This document shows, in pieces, positions 22,352 through 29,178 of a DNA stretch of 31,070 nucleotides. Under the pieces are notes generated by a model. The model ran no database searches. It was not told the origin of the DNA and worked only from the letters and a program-made list of their open reading frames with translations. Position numbers and translations under genes: made by a program. Source of the DNA: a virus. The stretch covers positions 1 to 31,070 of IMG/VR virus record IMGVR_UViG_3300046001_008203. One strand, 5' to 3'. Positions within the stretch are counted from its first letter, which is position 1. Every line of letters begins with the position of its first letter.

Positions 22352-22933
22352 ATGCCAAATTGGTGCTCAAACTATGTAGAATTAACTCATGCTGACTCTG
22401 AAATGTTACGCAGAGCTGAGGACGCTTTTAATCGTGGTGAGTTACTGGCCGAGTTTATACCTGTACCTGCATCATTACAGATTGTTGCAGGTCGTGTTGG
22501 TGATGATAATGATACGGCACAGAAAGAATTGGAACGCCAGCAGCAAGAGAATATCGAATTACACGGTTATGCCAATTGGTACGATTTCTGTGTTGGTGAG
22601 TGGGGCACAAAATGGGATGTAGGTGGTGATGGCCAAGTACCTGAGGTAAACGGTAATACATTTTCTGCATCATTCCAATCAGCATGGGGTCCTCCAATAC
22701 AGGCATTTGAAAAGTTGGAAGAAATGGGCTTTACTGTTAGTGCCTACTACTATGAACCTGGCATGGCATTCTGTGGTATGTTTGTCGAAGGTGTTGATGA
22801 TTACTTTGATATTGGCGAAATGAGTTCTGCAGATGTTGCCGACCTATTGCCAGATGTATTAGATGAAATGTTTAATATCTCTGAAGATATGGCCATGTGG
22901 GAAGAGGAGAATGCTGAGGAAGAGCAAGAATAA
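22352..22933 (+). CDS. Api92-like protein with ferredoxin-like fold (YubB family)
   Basis: The 193-residue protein opens MPNWCSNYVEL and carries the CVGEWGTKWDVGG and SFQSAWGPPIQAF blocks that mark the Api92/YubB (DUF1281) family of phages and plasmids. The C-terminal 50 residues are strongly acidic. The family has a predicted ferredoxin-like fold and no settled function; it is common in accessory regions aimed at the host. AAAGGAAT precedes the ATG. Confidence 0.8.
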   Translation: MPNWCSNYVELTHADSEMLRRAEDAFNRGELLAEFIPVPASLQIVAGRVGDDNDTAQKELERQQQENIELHGYANWYDFCVGEWGTKWDVGGDGQVPEVNGNTFSASFQSAWGPPIQAFEKLEEMGFTVSAYYYEPGMAFCGMFVEGVDDYFDIGEMSSADVADLLPDVLDEMFNISEDMAMWEEENAEEEQE

Positions 22934-22961
22934 TCCGAATAGTCTTTATGGAGGAATATCC

Positions 22962-23015
22962 TTGGCAGACTTTAAACAGCCTAAACAGCACATGGTTTGG
23001 GAAACGATCCTTTAG
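22962..23015 (+). CDS. Possible 17-aa peptide with TTG start
   Basis: GGAGGA (22950-22955) sits 6 bases before TTG 22962, an ideal ribosome-binding arrangement. The reading is LADFKQPKQHMVWETIL (first residue Met in the cell) then TAG. An alternative is ATG 22948, giving 42 residues in another frame but with no ribosome binding site. It may be a leader peptide or chance; no other gene uses this GGAGGA. Confidence 0.35.
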   Translation: MADFKQPKQHMVWETIL

Positions 23016-23040
23016 GTACCATAAATCCTATAAAATAGGC

Positions 23041-23089
23041 AGGTCAATTTTTGCTGGTAGTTGCGACCTTAGATAATCTAAAACCAGCA
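23041..23089 (+). repeat. Leader hairpins before the gene at 23115
   Basis: TGCTGGT (23052-23058) pairs with ACCAGCA (23083-23089), enclosing TTAGA/TCTAA (23069-23081). AGGTC (23041-23045) could instead pair with GACCT (23065-23069), which would compete. No T tract follows, and the next ribosome binding site is about 15 bases on, so it may modulate translation of the 88-aa gene. Confidence 0.45.
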
Positions 23090-23114
23090 CTAATTCGTTC
23101 AACAAGGAGTTTAT

Positions 23115-23381
23115 ATGAGTAATGTATTCACGGTGTTTATTGTTAAAAGCTTTGGTCCTGATGCTGGTTATACCAACCTCAAGGCGTTTATTAATGTAGA
23201 TGAAGCAGAGGCCTATGCCAAAACCATTGAGAAACAGATTCCAGATGATGTAGAGAATGAATTTGTTGAAGTGGAACAGTTGGATTGCCAATCCTATGGC
23301 ACAACCGATTTAAGTTTTATGCCAGCCAGCCCATCTTACAATGGTTCAAGCAAAGTAGATTTGAGTTTTATACCATTATGA
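23115..23381 (+). CDS. Hypothetical protein (88 aa)
   Basis: AAGGAGTTTAT precedes the ATG. The N-terminal 60 residues look like a small alpha/beta domain (VFTVFIVKSFGPD, NVDEAEAYAKTIEKQI). The C-terminal 30 carry a repeated motif, DLSFMP then DLSFIP at the end, perhaps a short binding peptide. It overlaps the next small gene by 4 bases (ATGATGG). Confidence 0.65.
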   Translation: MSNVFTVFIVKSFGPDAGYTNLKAFINVDEAEAYAKTIEKQIPDDVENEFVEVEQLDCQSYGTTDLSFMPASPSYNGSSKVDLSFIPL

Positions 23382-23464
23382 TGGATGACGGCACAATAAT
23401 GTTTATCGTTGCGTTTATCGTTACGCCTTTTCTCATATGGTTAGTGACTACTATCTATGGATAA
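23378..23464 (+). CDS. Tiny membrane peptide (28 aa)
   Basis: ATG overlaps the stop of the upstream gene. The 28 residues are one membrane segment (IMFIVAFIVTPFLIWLVTTI) with an acidic N terminus. It overlaps the next gene by 8 bases. Coupling on both sides and the clean hydrophobic profile support it, but it is very short. Confidence 0.5.
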   Translation: MMDDGTIMFIVAFIVTPFLIWLVTTIYG

Positions 23465-23612
23465 TCTGGATAAGGTTCTATCTATCATCGGCAGAATAGT
23501 AATGATTCCAGTTTATGCTATATTTGCCATACTTTGGCTTGGTATTGTGCCTGCGTTACTATTTGGAATGTTGAAAGCTGCAATTTACACTATTTTTGAT
23601 ATTAAACCATAA
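23457..23612 (+). CDS. Small membrane protein (51 aa)
   Basis: Begins inside the preceding membrane-peptide gene. The 51 residues contain two hydrophobic stretches (about 8-32 and 33-48: VMIPVYAIFAILWLGIVPAL then FGMLKAAIYTIF), one or two passes. No ribosome binding site of its own, so probably coupled. The stop is 2 bases before palindrome 10. Function unknown. Confidence 0.6.
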   Translation: MDNLDKVLSIIGRIVMIPVYAIFAILWLGIVPALLFGMLKAAIYTIFDIKP

Positions 23613-23614
23613 AG

Positions 23615-23675
23615 TGTTGTTTTTATACAACAGTATTAAAATAGTTCTTGACAAAACCTTAAAAGCCTGTATAAT
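23615..23675 (+). promoter_or_regulatory. Palindrome-linked promoter 10
   Basis: Exact palindrome TGTTGT-TTTTAT-ACAACA at 23615-23632 (identical 18 bases to promoters 8 and 13), 15-bp gap, TTGACA at 23648-23653, 16-bp spacer, TATAAT at 23670-23675 followed by GGT. Confidence 0.88.
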
Positions 23676-23701
23676 GGTACATATATTGATGAGGAGAGTT
23701 T

Positions 23702-23887
23702 ATGAGAATAGATAGTTTAATTGAGTGTTTAGTAGATGCTGATAAAAAAGTGGTCGTTACAATGTCCAAAAGACAATTAGTAGAATACAATTTATCATTG
23801 CAAGCTGACTTGTATCGTGAGTTATCTAATGAATCTATTGTAGAATTGTACCAAGAGCGTTTTAATACTATTGTGAAAGGTGTATAA
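23702..23887 (+). CDS. Small hypothetical protein (61 aa)
   Basis: GAGGAGAGTTT precedes the ATG. The 61 residues are helical with mixed charge (DSLIECLVDADKKVVVTMSK, then LSLQADLYRELSNESIVEL). First gene behind promoter 10; overlaps the next by 1 base (TAATG). No family recognised. Confidence 0.65.
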   Translation: MRIDSLIECLVDADKKVVVTMSKRQLVEYNLSLQADLYRELSNESIVELYQERFNTIVKGV

Positions 23888-24126
23888 TGAGCGTATTTCG
23901 AAGCATGGACTTAGATGAATTACAATCCTATTTTAGTGATTTCCATAAGGACTTCTATGGCTTCAGGCCTAGATTTGCAACTCCACAACAATGGAACGAT
24001 AGTGAGTGGTTGATTACAAGCATTGAAGGCATCCATGAGGTTATGGATAGGATGAGTTCCACACCAGAAGGCCGTGAGCAATTGCGTTATGAAGGCTGGA
24101 CTATCAATGAGTCCGATTATGCTTGA
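23887..24126 (+). CDS. Small hypothetical protein (79 aa)
   Basis: Coupled by TAATG to the gene upstream. The 79 residues are soluble and acidic (LDELQSYFSDFHKDFYGFRP, then QQWNDSEWLITSIEG). No family recognised. It overlaps the next small gene by 8 bases. Confidence 0.65.
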   Translation: MSVFRSMDLDELQSYFSDFHKDFYGFRPRFATPQQWNDSEWLITSIEGIHEVMDRMSSTPEGREQLRYEGWTINESDYA

Positions 24127-24265
24127 GATATTAAGCCTATTTCTATCCGTATTATTCTGGCGTGCGGCCACCAATGCATTTGAAGAATTGAATAATCAAG
24201 TTGGTTGGATATTGGTGGTTTTATCAGCAATGAATTTTGCTTCATTTTTAATTAGAATCGTATAA
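24119..24265 (+). CDS. Small membrane protein (48 aa)
   Basis: ATG 24119 overlaps the end of the upstream gene and is preferred over an ATG at 24074 that lies deep inside it. The 48 residues have two hydrophobic segments (LEILSLFLSVLFW and VGWILVVLSAMNFASFLI). Function unknown. Confidence 0.55.
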   Translation: MLEILSLFLSVLFWRAATNAFEELNNQVGWILVVLSAMNFASFLIRIV

Positions 24266-24273
24266 GTACCATT

Positions 24274-24516
24274 ATGACCTCATTAATTACTTCCGTTACA
24301 CCCGTATTAACCTCATATGCCAATTTTTGGTCATTACCTTATATGCCTATCAATAGGAACATATATGACTACTCAATAGGCGCAATTCCAGCGTATAATT
24401 CTACTGGTGTGAGATACAATCACTCTCAAGATACCATCACCCCTATGGCGCCCTCCGTCATTCTAAACCTATCTCCTACGGCTCTGGATCTGTTGTATAA
24501 AAACAACAATCTGTAA
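24274..24516 (+). CDS. Hypothetical protein (80 aa), start uncertain
   Basis: No ribosome binding site is visible before ATG 24274, but the frame is open for 80 codons and fills the gap. The sequence is Ser/Thr/Pro/Tyr-rich without charge clusters (YMPINRNIYDYSIGAIPAYN). The last codons contain palindrome 11. It could be real or a chance frame. Confidence 0.45.
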   Translation: MTSLITSVTPVLTSYANFWSLPYMPINRNIYDYSIGAIPAYNSTGVRYNHSQDTITPMAPSVILNLSPTALDLLYKNNNL

Positions 24517-24552
24517 AATAATACTTGACGGACTCCGTGGAACCTGTATAAT
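24491..24552 (+). promoter_or_regulatory. Palindrome-linked promoter 11
   Basis: Exact palindrome TGTTGT-ATAAAA-ACAACA at 24491-24508; read on the other strand this is the same 18-mer as at promoters 8, 10 and 13, so here it is inverted. A 16-bp gap follows, then TTGACG at 24525-24530, 16-bp spacer, TATAAT at 24547-24552 followed by GGT. Confidence 0.86.
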
Positions 24553-24578
24553 GGTTCTATTGTTGATTAGGAGAGAAT

Positions 24579-25454
24579 ATGATTAGTTTAGTGAATGGAA
24601 TGTATACCGCAGTTATTAACGGAAAGACCGTAAAGCGGACAAAACGCAGTCACCTTGAGTATGTGCTTCGTAAAGCTGCCAAAAGTGAACCTGTTGCGTC
24701 CACGCCTGTTACACAATCAAAATTTACAATCAATCAAAGATTCGGTTTTCTATCGGATATGATTGTAATGCTCGCCAATGGTGACCAGCCGTCCGTTGTA
24801 GTCACAGGACCTGGTGGTCTTGGCAAATCCCACACAGTTACAACAGCACTCAAAAAAGCTGGACTTAAAGATATGTCCATTCTTGATGATTATGAGATTG
24901 GTGCCAATGTGCCAAAGAATGCCTTTGTTGTAATCAAAGGATATTCCACACCTAAAGGTTTGTATCGGACTCTGTATGAGAACCGTAATAGCATTATTGT
25001 GTTTGATGATTGCGACTCTGTATTGAAAGATACCGTATCATTGAACCTACTCAAAGGTGCCTTAGATTCTTATTCTAAGCGGATTATCTCATGGCGTGCC
25101 GATATCAAAGATGAAGATTTGCCTACATCATTCGAATTCAAAGGCCGTGTAGTATTCATATCTAATATGTCCTCTACACAATTAGACCAAGCTATTATAT
25201 CTCGGTCAATGTCGGTTGATGTAACTATGACCACAGAGCAGAAAGTTGAAAGAATGAGGCATTTGGTTACTGAGCAATCGTTCATGCCAGAGTTTGATTT
25301 GGTTTCTAAGAATGATGCATTGAACCTGATTGCCAGTTTGGCTGATACAGTAAAAGAATTATCATTGCGAACATTGATCCAAGTTACCAAGATTCGTAAA
25401 GCGAATCCAAATAACAATTGGAAAGATTTAGCAGAGTATGCAATTTGTGGATAA
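24579..25454 (+). CDS. AAA+ ATPase (291 aa)
   Basis: The protein has a 50-residue basic N-terminal region, then Walker A GPGGLGKS (77-84), Walker B IIVFDD (139-144), a sensor-1 asparagine N196 (FISNMS) and a likely arginine finger R209 (IISRS). It resembles small phage AAA+ ATPases that load or remodel DNA-bound complexes; I cannot place it further. TTAGGAGAGAAT precedes the ATG. The SWIM-finger gene follows 10 bases later in the same unit, suggesting a joint role at DNA. Confidence 0.82.
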   Translation: MISLVNGMYTAVINGKTVKRTKRSHLEYVLRKAAKSEPVASTPVTQSKFTINQRFGFLSDMIVMLANGDQPSVVVTGPGGLGKSHTVTTALKKAGLKDMSILDDYEIGANVPKNAFVVIKGYSTPKGLYRTLYENRNSIIVFDDCDSVLKDTVSLNLLKGALDSYSKRIISWRADIKDEDLPTSFEFKGRVVFISNMSSTQLDQAIISRSMSVDVTMTTEQKVERMRHLVTEQSFMPEFDLVSKNDALNLIASLADTVKELSLRTLIQVTKIRKANPNNNWKDLAEYAICG

Positions 25455-25464
25455 TGGAGAAAAT

Positions 25465-25863
25465 ATGAAAATAGAAGCATATCGTGAAATTACAGATTGG
25501 TCAGATACCGAGTATTATGTACCTAATCATACTTACCTATTTGATGGTAAGTCCAATATATTGGCATATGCCATTGAAGGCACGGAGGATATTACAGTAT
25601 TCAATAAGCCATTAAAGATGGACACCAGACGCCGTAAGTTTGAAAAGGTTAAACATACAGGCCTAGAGATATTGGCAGGTACTTTACAATTAGATTCTAA
25701 GCCTACACAATCGGACTATCCAAACTGGAAAGTAAAATCGGACTCTGGTAAAGAATATATTGTGGAATTAATAAGTGGCAAATACCATTGTAACTGTGTT
25801 GGTTATGGATATCGTGGTAAATGTAAACATTCGGACAGTATTAAAGATAGTTTACCAAAATAA
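25465..25863 (+). CDS. SWIM zinc-finger protein (132 aa)
   Basis: The C-terminal part has a complete SWIM pattern CxCx8CxH (C109, C111, C120, H122 in YHCNCVGYGYRGKCKH). SWIM domains bind DNA or proteins and often occur with ATPases or recombination factors. The N-terminal 100 residues are beta-rich and unassigned. The start at 25465 follows GGAGAAAAT; an upstream in-frame ATG lies inside the AAA+ gene. Confidence 0.8.
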   Translation: MKIEAYREITDWSDTEYYVPNHTYLFDGKSNILAYAIEGTEDITVFNKPLKMDTRRRKFEKVKHTGLEILAGTLQLDSKPTQSDYPNWKVKSDSGKEYIVELISGKYHCNCVGYGYRGKCKHSDSIKDSLPK

Positions 25864-25866
25864 GGC

Positions 25867-25895
25867 TTGTTTTTATTACAGTAATAGTGTATAGT
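25867..25895 (+). promoter_or_regulatory. Weak promoter of the ParB-like gene
   Basis: TATAGT at 25890-25895 followed by GGT matches the local -10 pattern; the best -35 is TTGTTT at 25867-25872 with a 17-bp spacer, a poor match. No palindrome is present. Transcription would start near 25902, exactly at the leader hairpin. Confidence 0.5.
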
Positions 25896-25901
25896 GGTTT
25901 A

Positions 25902-25963
25902 TGTGGTGTGTAAAATCACCACATTTTTATAAACCTAGTTTACAAGGACTCACATTTTGTGGT
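25902..25963 (+). promoter_or_regulatory. Leader with alternative hairpins before the ParB-like gene
   Basis: TGTGGTG (25902-25908) pairs with CACCACA (25917-25923), a 7-bp hairpin followed by five T residues, terminator-like. ACCACA (25918-25923) could instead pair with TGTGGT (25958-25963). The two folds exclude each other, so this may be an attenuator, or a 5' hairpin that stabilises the mRNA. Confidence 0.45.
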
Positions 25964-25989
25964 CGTAAATTTTTTAAAAAGGAAACACA

Positions 25990-27048
25990 ATGGCTTTCGA
26001 TTTAAACTCTCTTGACCCTCAAATGGTCACATTCCAGCACTTATTCTCACCAGGCACAAAATTTGTTGACCGTGGTATTATCAAACTTGACCGTATATAT
26101 TCTCCTGAAGTTAATCAAAATGTCGCAAGAAAAAAAGGTAAGAATTTACCTCATATTCAAATCTTATCAAAATCATTATCAAATGGAATTGATTACTCGA
26201 AGATGCCTCCGGTTATTAAAAAGAAAACACAAATCATTAATGGCAAGACCTATGATTATGAATTAATCTGTGGTTATCACCGATTCGAAGCTCTAAAGGT
26301 ACTTTGTCAATATGACCGTTGGATTTTTGACATATATGATGTTTGCTTAGACGGTTATTCGTTTGAAGATTCTGTTACAACATTTAAGTTGCAAGAAAAT
26401 AATCACACGCCTGCATTAGCAAATGCTGCAGATGATGTTGTAAATGCAATTTTATATTTAATTGAAAAAGGTTCTGTATTAGTTCAAGCAGATGAAGCAA
26501 GTATTGATAATTATGTTAGTCTTTATTGTTCAAATTTACATTGGCAAACACAAGGGAAAATTATTCGCCGTGTAATTGCAGCGAGTGGTGCATATCAAGA
26601 TGTTGTAACATACACCGCAAACGACCTTGATGCATGGTTAAGTTCAAATACTGATTACAAGATGTCTGGTATATTAGACAAGAAACGAAATAAAGCCGGT
26701 TATACTTGTTTATCTCGTTATGAACCAGATACTTTGTTTAGTGCTATGAAAGCGTATTCAGACTACGGTAAAGAATCTTATATCATTGGTCATACATCAG
26801 CACCAACAAAAGAAAGTTCCGTTGATGATAAACGACAGAAGATGGCGGATAACTTTGAAAGATGGGAAACTTTCTTAAAAGATGTTATTAAATTTTACAA
26901 CAACAATGGAAGATTTCCATGGGTTCTTGAAGGATTTGTTCCACAAGATAGACAGAAGCCAGAAGATTTTACAAAGATAATTCCCATATCACAATTTAAG
27001 AAAACAAATAAAACCAAAACACTAACTTTGGAAGATTTAATTTCTTAA
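25990..27048 (+). CDS. ParB-like N-terminal domain protein (352 aa)
   Basis: The N-terminal third has a ParB/Srx-like pattern with ELICGYHRFEALKVL (G95, H97, R98), the GxHRxxA-type nucleotide-binding motif. PHIQILSKSLSNGIDYSK upstream corresponds to the segment before it. In related proteins this domain binds CTP or acts as a nuclease. The rest is helical, with no recognised DNA-binding domain, and the C terminus is basic. AAAAAGGAAACACA precedes the ATG. It follows the AAA+/SWIM pair but has its own leader. Confidence 0.72.
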   Translation: MAFDLNSLDPQMVTFQHLFSPGTKFVDRGIIKLDRIYSPEVNQNVARKKGKNLPHIQILSKSLSNGIDYSKMPPVIKKKTQIINGKTYDYELICGYHRFEALKVLCQYDRWIFDIYDVCLDGYSFEDSVTTFKLQENNHTPALANAADDVVNAILYLIEKGSVLVQADEASIDNYVSLYCSNLHWQTQGKIIRRVIAASGAYQDVVTYTANDLDAWLSSNTDYKMSGILDKKRNKAGYTCLSRYEPDTLFSAMKAYSDYGKESYIIGHTSAPTKESSVDDKRQKMADNFERWETFLKDVIKFYNNNGRFPWVLEGFVPQDRQKPEDFTKIIPISQFKKTNKTKTLTLEDLIS

Positions 27049-27055
27049 TTCAATC

Positions 27056-27127
27056 TGTTGTACCAAAACAACAATGTGGTATAAGTTGTTGTTTTGGTAT
27101 TGACACCTACCATGGAACCTGTATAAT
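27056..27127 (+). promoter_or_regulatory. Palindrome-linked promoter 12 with long hairpin
   Basis: Exact palindrome TGTTGT-ACCAAA-ACAACA at 27056-27073, 26-bp gap, TTGACA at 27100-27105, 16-bp spacer, TATAAT at 27122-27127 followed by GGT. In addition 27061-27074 is the exact reverse complement of 27086-27099, a 14-bp inverted repeat that brings a second TGTTGT up against the -35 box. Confidence 0.85.
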
Positions 27128-27134
27128 GGTTTAC

Positions 27135-27272
27135 ATGATGAAAAAACAAATCAAACCCACAAGAGCACATTACATTTTGTTTTGTGAGAATACTCCGTTT
27201 AAACCAAAGCGAGTAGTCTCCAAACTAAAGCGTAAGCCCAAACACAAACTAAAGGAATTATATGGCAACTAG
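27135..27272 (+). CDS. Small basic protein (45 aa), possibly leaderless
   Basis: Two adjacent ATGs (27135, 27138) begin 7 bases after the -10 box, about at the expected transcription start, leaving no room for a ribosome binding site. The 45 residues are very basic (KPTRAHYILFCENTPFKPK, then KLKRKPKHKLKELYG), with a pattern I have seen in short proteins of marine T4-like phages. It overlaps the next gene by 11 bases and contains its AAAGGAAT. Confidence 0.6.
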   Translation: MMKKQIKPTRAHYILFCENTPFKPKRVVSKLKRKPKHKLKELYGN

Positions 27273-27717
27273 AAGCGCAATCGCAATCAAGCATGGCCGT
27301 AATACAATCAAATCTGTATACTGCCATTGGGATGGATATCCTGAACATAATGGTCGTATTCTCCAAGAATATTGGTTTACTCCAATTTTAATCAATCAGC
27401 TGATTGAAATGGGTGATATAAGTTCACTTGGTGCCACTATCGGTAAAAAGGTTGAGTTTGATGCCACACCAGAATATATTCAAAATGATTTTGAAATGGC
27501 TATATCATATCAATGTAAATTCTATAATCGTGACCGTGGTGAGAATACATCATTCAGGACATTTGAAACAGAAGCAGAGTTTATTGAGCATTATGATGAG
27601 GCTGGCATAGAATACTTTTATCTATTTGATAATGGTGTATGGTATGTCCGAGATTATCGTGATGTTGAATGGAAAGAAGTATCATCATTATTAACTAAAC
27701 AAAAGGAAACAGCATAA
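27262..27717 (+). CDS. Conserved phage protein with YCHWDGYP motif (151 aa)
   Basis: The 151-residue protein opens MATRSAIAIKHG and carries SVYCHWDGYPEHNG at about 18-31 and a LIEMGDISSLG block. These mark a family frequent in phage accessory regions and of unknown function. It is soluble and aromatic-rich. AAAGGAATTAT precedes the ATG. Confidence 0.78.
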   Translation: MATRSAIAIKHGRNTIKSVYCHWDGYPEHNGRILQEYWFTPILINQLIEMGDISSLGATIGKKVEFDATPEYIQNDFEMAISYQCKFYNRDRGENTSFRTFETEAEFIEHYDEAGIEYFYLFDNGVWYVRDYRDVEWKEVSSLLTKQKETA

Positions 27718-27893
27718 TGCAGAACCATGATATTAGTAGCAGAGAGTATATTGCCGTGTTACAAACTGAAGTTGAAACACTACGCCGATATTATTACAAG
27801 GGACCAGATTTACCCGGCACAGGTCATTTCAATACAGCCATTGGTGTGTTGGAGTTCCGTATCAAAGAATTATCTAAAGAAATGATTATATGA
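27717..27893 (+). CDS. Small helical protein (58 aa)
   Basis: Coupled by TAATG to the upstream gene, with AAAGGAAACAGCATA before it. The 58 residues are helical (REYIAVLQTEVETLRRYYY, ending GVLEFRIKELSKEMII), probably a dimerising coiled coil. It overlaps the next gene by ATGA. Function unknown. Confidence 0.65.
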   Translation: MQNHDISSREYIAVLQTEVETLRRYYYKGPDLPGTGHFNTAIGVLEFRIKELSKEMII

Positions 27894-28108
27894 GTTGGTT
27901 TCTAATATTTTGGTTAGGTTCACCGACCAATTATCAGATACACTCCTCATATGAAGATAAGATGGATTGCCAGAAACAACAGGCATATTACTTGGGTGTA
28001 TTTGATAGAGTGAATACAAAAATGATGGCAGATTGTGTATCATATCGCTTCACCAAATACAATGTTGCAACAAACAGTATTATTATTAAAAGGTATGATT
28101 TTAAATGA
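27890..28108 (+). CDS. Small hypothetical protein (72 aa)
   Basis: ATGA overlap with the preceding gene. The N terminus is hydrophobic (MSWFLIFWLGS), perhaps a short signal or membrane-association segment; the rest has two cysteines (KMDCQKQQ, MADCVSYRF). This could be exported with a disulphide, but the hydrophobic part is short. No family recognised. Confidence 0.6.
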   Translation: MSWFLIFWLGSPTNYQIHSSYEDKMDCQKQQAYYLGVFDRVNTKMMADCVSYRFTKYNVATNSIIIKRYDFK

Positions 28109-28419
28109 GTGATAGATTCGATTTTGAACAACAGATTATGCAATGTTGGAGAGTTACTGAAGATATCAAAGATATATCCGAAGGTATTATTGAAGATAAT
28201 TTGACACTAGAAGAAGCAACTAGCATTCTAGTTGGCCTACGCCAAATGTATGAATTAAAATTCAATAAGCTTTGGGATTGCTTTGAAGATGTCCACATGA
28301 AATTGGTGCGTGATAACGCTATGATTACTGGTGAATGTAACGCATTAAGGCAGCAATTACTAGAAGCAACAGATGTACCATTTATTAAAGCATCAAAAGG
28401 AAAGAAAGTCGAGAAATGA
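28105..28419 (+). CDS. Conserved-type phage protein (104 aa)
   Basis: ATGA overlap upstream and downstream. The 104-residue helical protein opens FDFEQQIMQCWRVTEDIKDI, a pattern I associate with a small family in T4-like phages of unknown function. It continues with a second helical region (LRQMYELKFNKLWDCFEDV) and a Lys-rich end. Confidence 0.7.
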   Translation: MSDRFDFEQQIMQCWRVTEDIKDISEGIIEDNLTLEEATSILVGLRQMYELKFNKLWDCFEDVHMKLVRDNAMITGECNALRQQLLEATDVPFIKASKGKKVEK

Positions 28420-28643
28420 CCAAATATATTGCCAAACCAGCTCTGTTTAACAACAAAGGCATGAAAGAATTTACAGATGCTAAAGAAGCCATTGAGTATT
28501 TGAATGGTGTTTTAAAAGATGAAGGTGTGAATCCTGAATTAGAGTATGTATTCATTGCACCCAAAACATCTAGGACACAATTAAAACACGCCATTGAAGA
28601 ATACATTGGCATTGGTAAACTAATCGTAGAGGAGACAATATAG
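28416..28643 (+). CDS. Small hypothetical protein (75 aa)
   Basis: Starts by ATGA overlap. A compact alpha/beta domain by appearance (FTDAKEAIEYLNGVLKDEG, then YVFIAPKTSRTQLKHAIEEY). Its last codons contain GAGGAG, the ribosome binding site of the next gene, and the two genes share one base. Function unknown. Confidence 0.65.
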   Translation: MTKYIAKPALFNNKGMKEFTDAKEAIEYLNGVLKDEGVNPELEYVFIAPKTSRTQLKHAIEEYIGIGKLIVEETI

Positions 28644-28837
28644 TGGATGAACCGAAGTCGGATTACAATCAATGGCGCAGAGTAGATATTAGGTCATTGG
28701 TAGAATTGCGTGATGTATTAAGAAACCTTCAAGTGGCAAACTATTTGAATGGGCTTGACAGGTTGGAACATTTTGTGTTACAATCTGAATGTAGTGAGGC
28801 AAAAGAAGTATTAACTTATATTATGAAAAGGAAATAA
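28643..28837 (+). CDS. Small hypothetical protein with GTG start (64 aa)
   Basis: GTG 28643 overlaps the upstream TAG and has GAGGAG about 9 bases before it; the nearby ATG at 28647 is in a different frame. The 64 residues are helical and charged (DIRSLVELRDVLRNLQVANY). Next comes the lipoprotein gene after 1 base. No family recognised. Confidence 0.65.
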   Translation: MDEPKSDYNQWRRVDIRSLVELRDVLRNLQVANYLNGLDRLEHFVLQSECSEAKEVLTYIMKRK

Positions 28838-28838
28838 A

Positions 28839-29177
28839 ATGAAATCAAAATTGTTATTATCGTTGTTAGTTGTAATCGGTGCAGTTGGTTGTGCTAGTAA
28901 TCAACCAGCACCACCCACAGTTCAAATAGAGTGGAAACAACCACCAGTTGCAAACATTCAACCTGACTCAAGTACCAAAACTGTATTCAAGTTGAAGAAT
29001 TATGAGGGTCCAGAAGCCATGGATCAAAACGAAGTGATTGCGGCTGCTCGTGAGTGCATCAAAGTTCAGTTACAACCAAAAATCACCTACCTATCTGTAA
29101 GAACAGACCATGGTAAGTTGCAAGTGCCTGTATCTGTAATGTGTGAGAATTTTCGTAACCAAAACATACTAAACTAA
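28839..29177 (+). CDS. Phage-encoded lipoprotein (112 aa)
   Basis: The N terminus is a lipoprotein signal: MKSK, a hydrophobic stretch LLLSLLVVIGAVG, then C18 as the lipidated cysteine followed by ASN, which favours outer-membrane sorting. The mature part is Pro/Gln-rich at first, then a small domain with two cysteines (ARECIKV, VMCENF). In an early-type region it might alter the host envelope, for example in superinfection exclusion (inference only). AAAAGGAAATAAA precedes the ATG. Confidence 0.75.
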   Translation: MKSKLLLSLLVVIGAVGCASNQPAPPTVQIEWKQPPVANIQPDSSTKTVFKLKNYEGPEAMDQNEVIAAARECIKVQLQPKITYLSVRTDHGKLQVPVSVMCENFRNQNILN

Positions 29178-29178
29178 T

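Noticed and set aside
24274-24516. Discarding the 80-codon frame as noise
   Set aside because: Kept as a low-confidence gene: it lacks a ribosome site but fits the gap, and other genes here also end inside palindromes.
25070-25480. 136-codon - strand frame inside the AAA+ gene
   Set aside because: Shadow of the ATPase gene, which has clear Walker motifs on the + strand.
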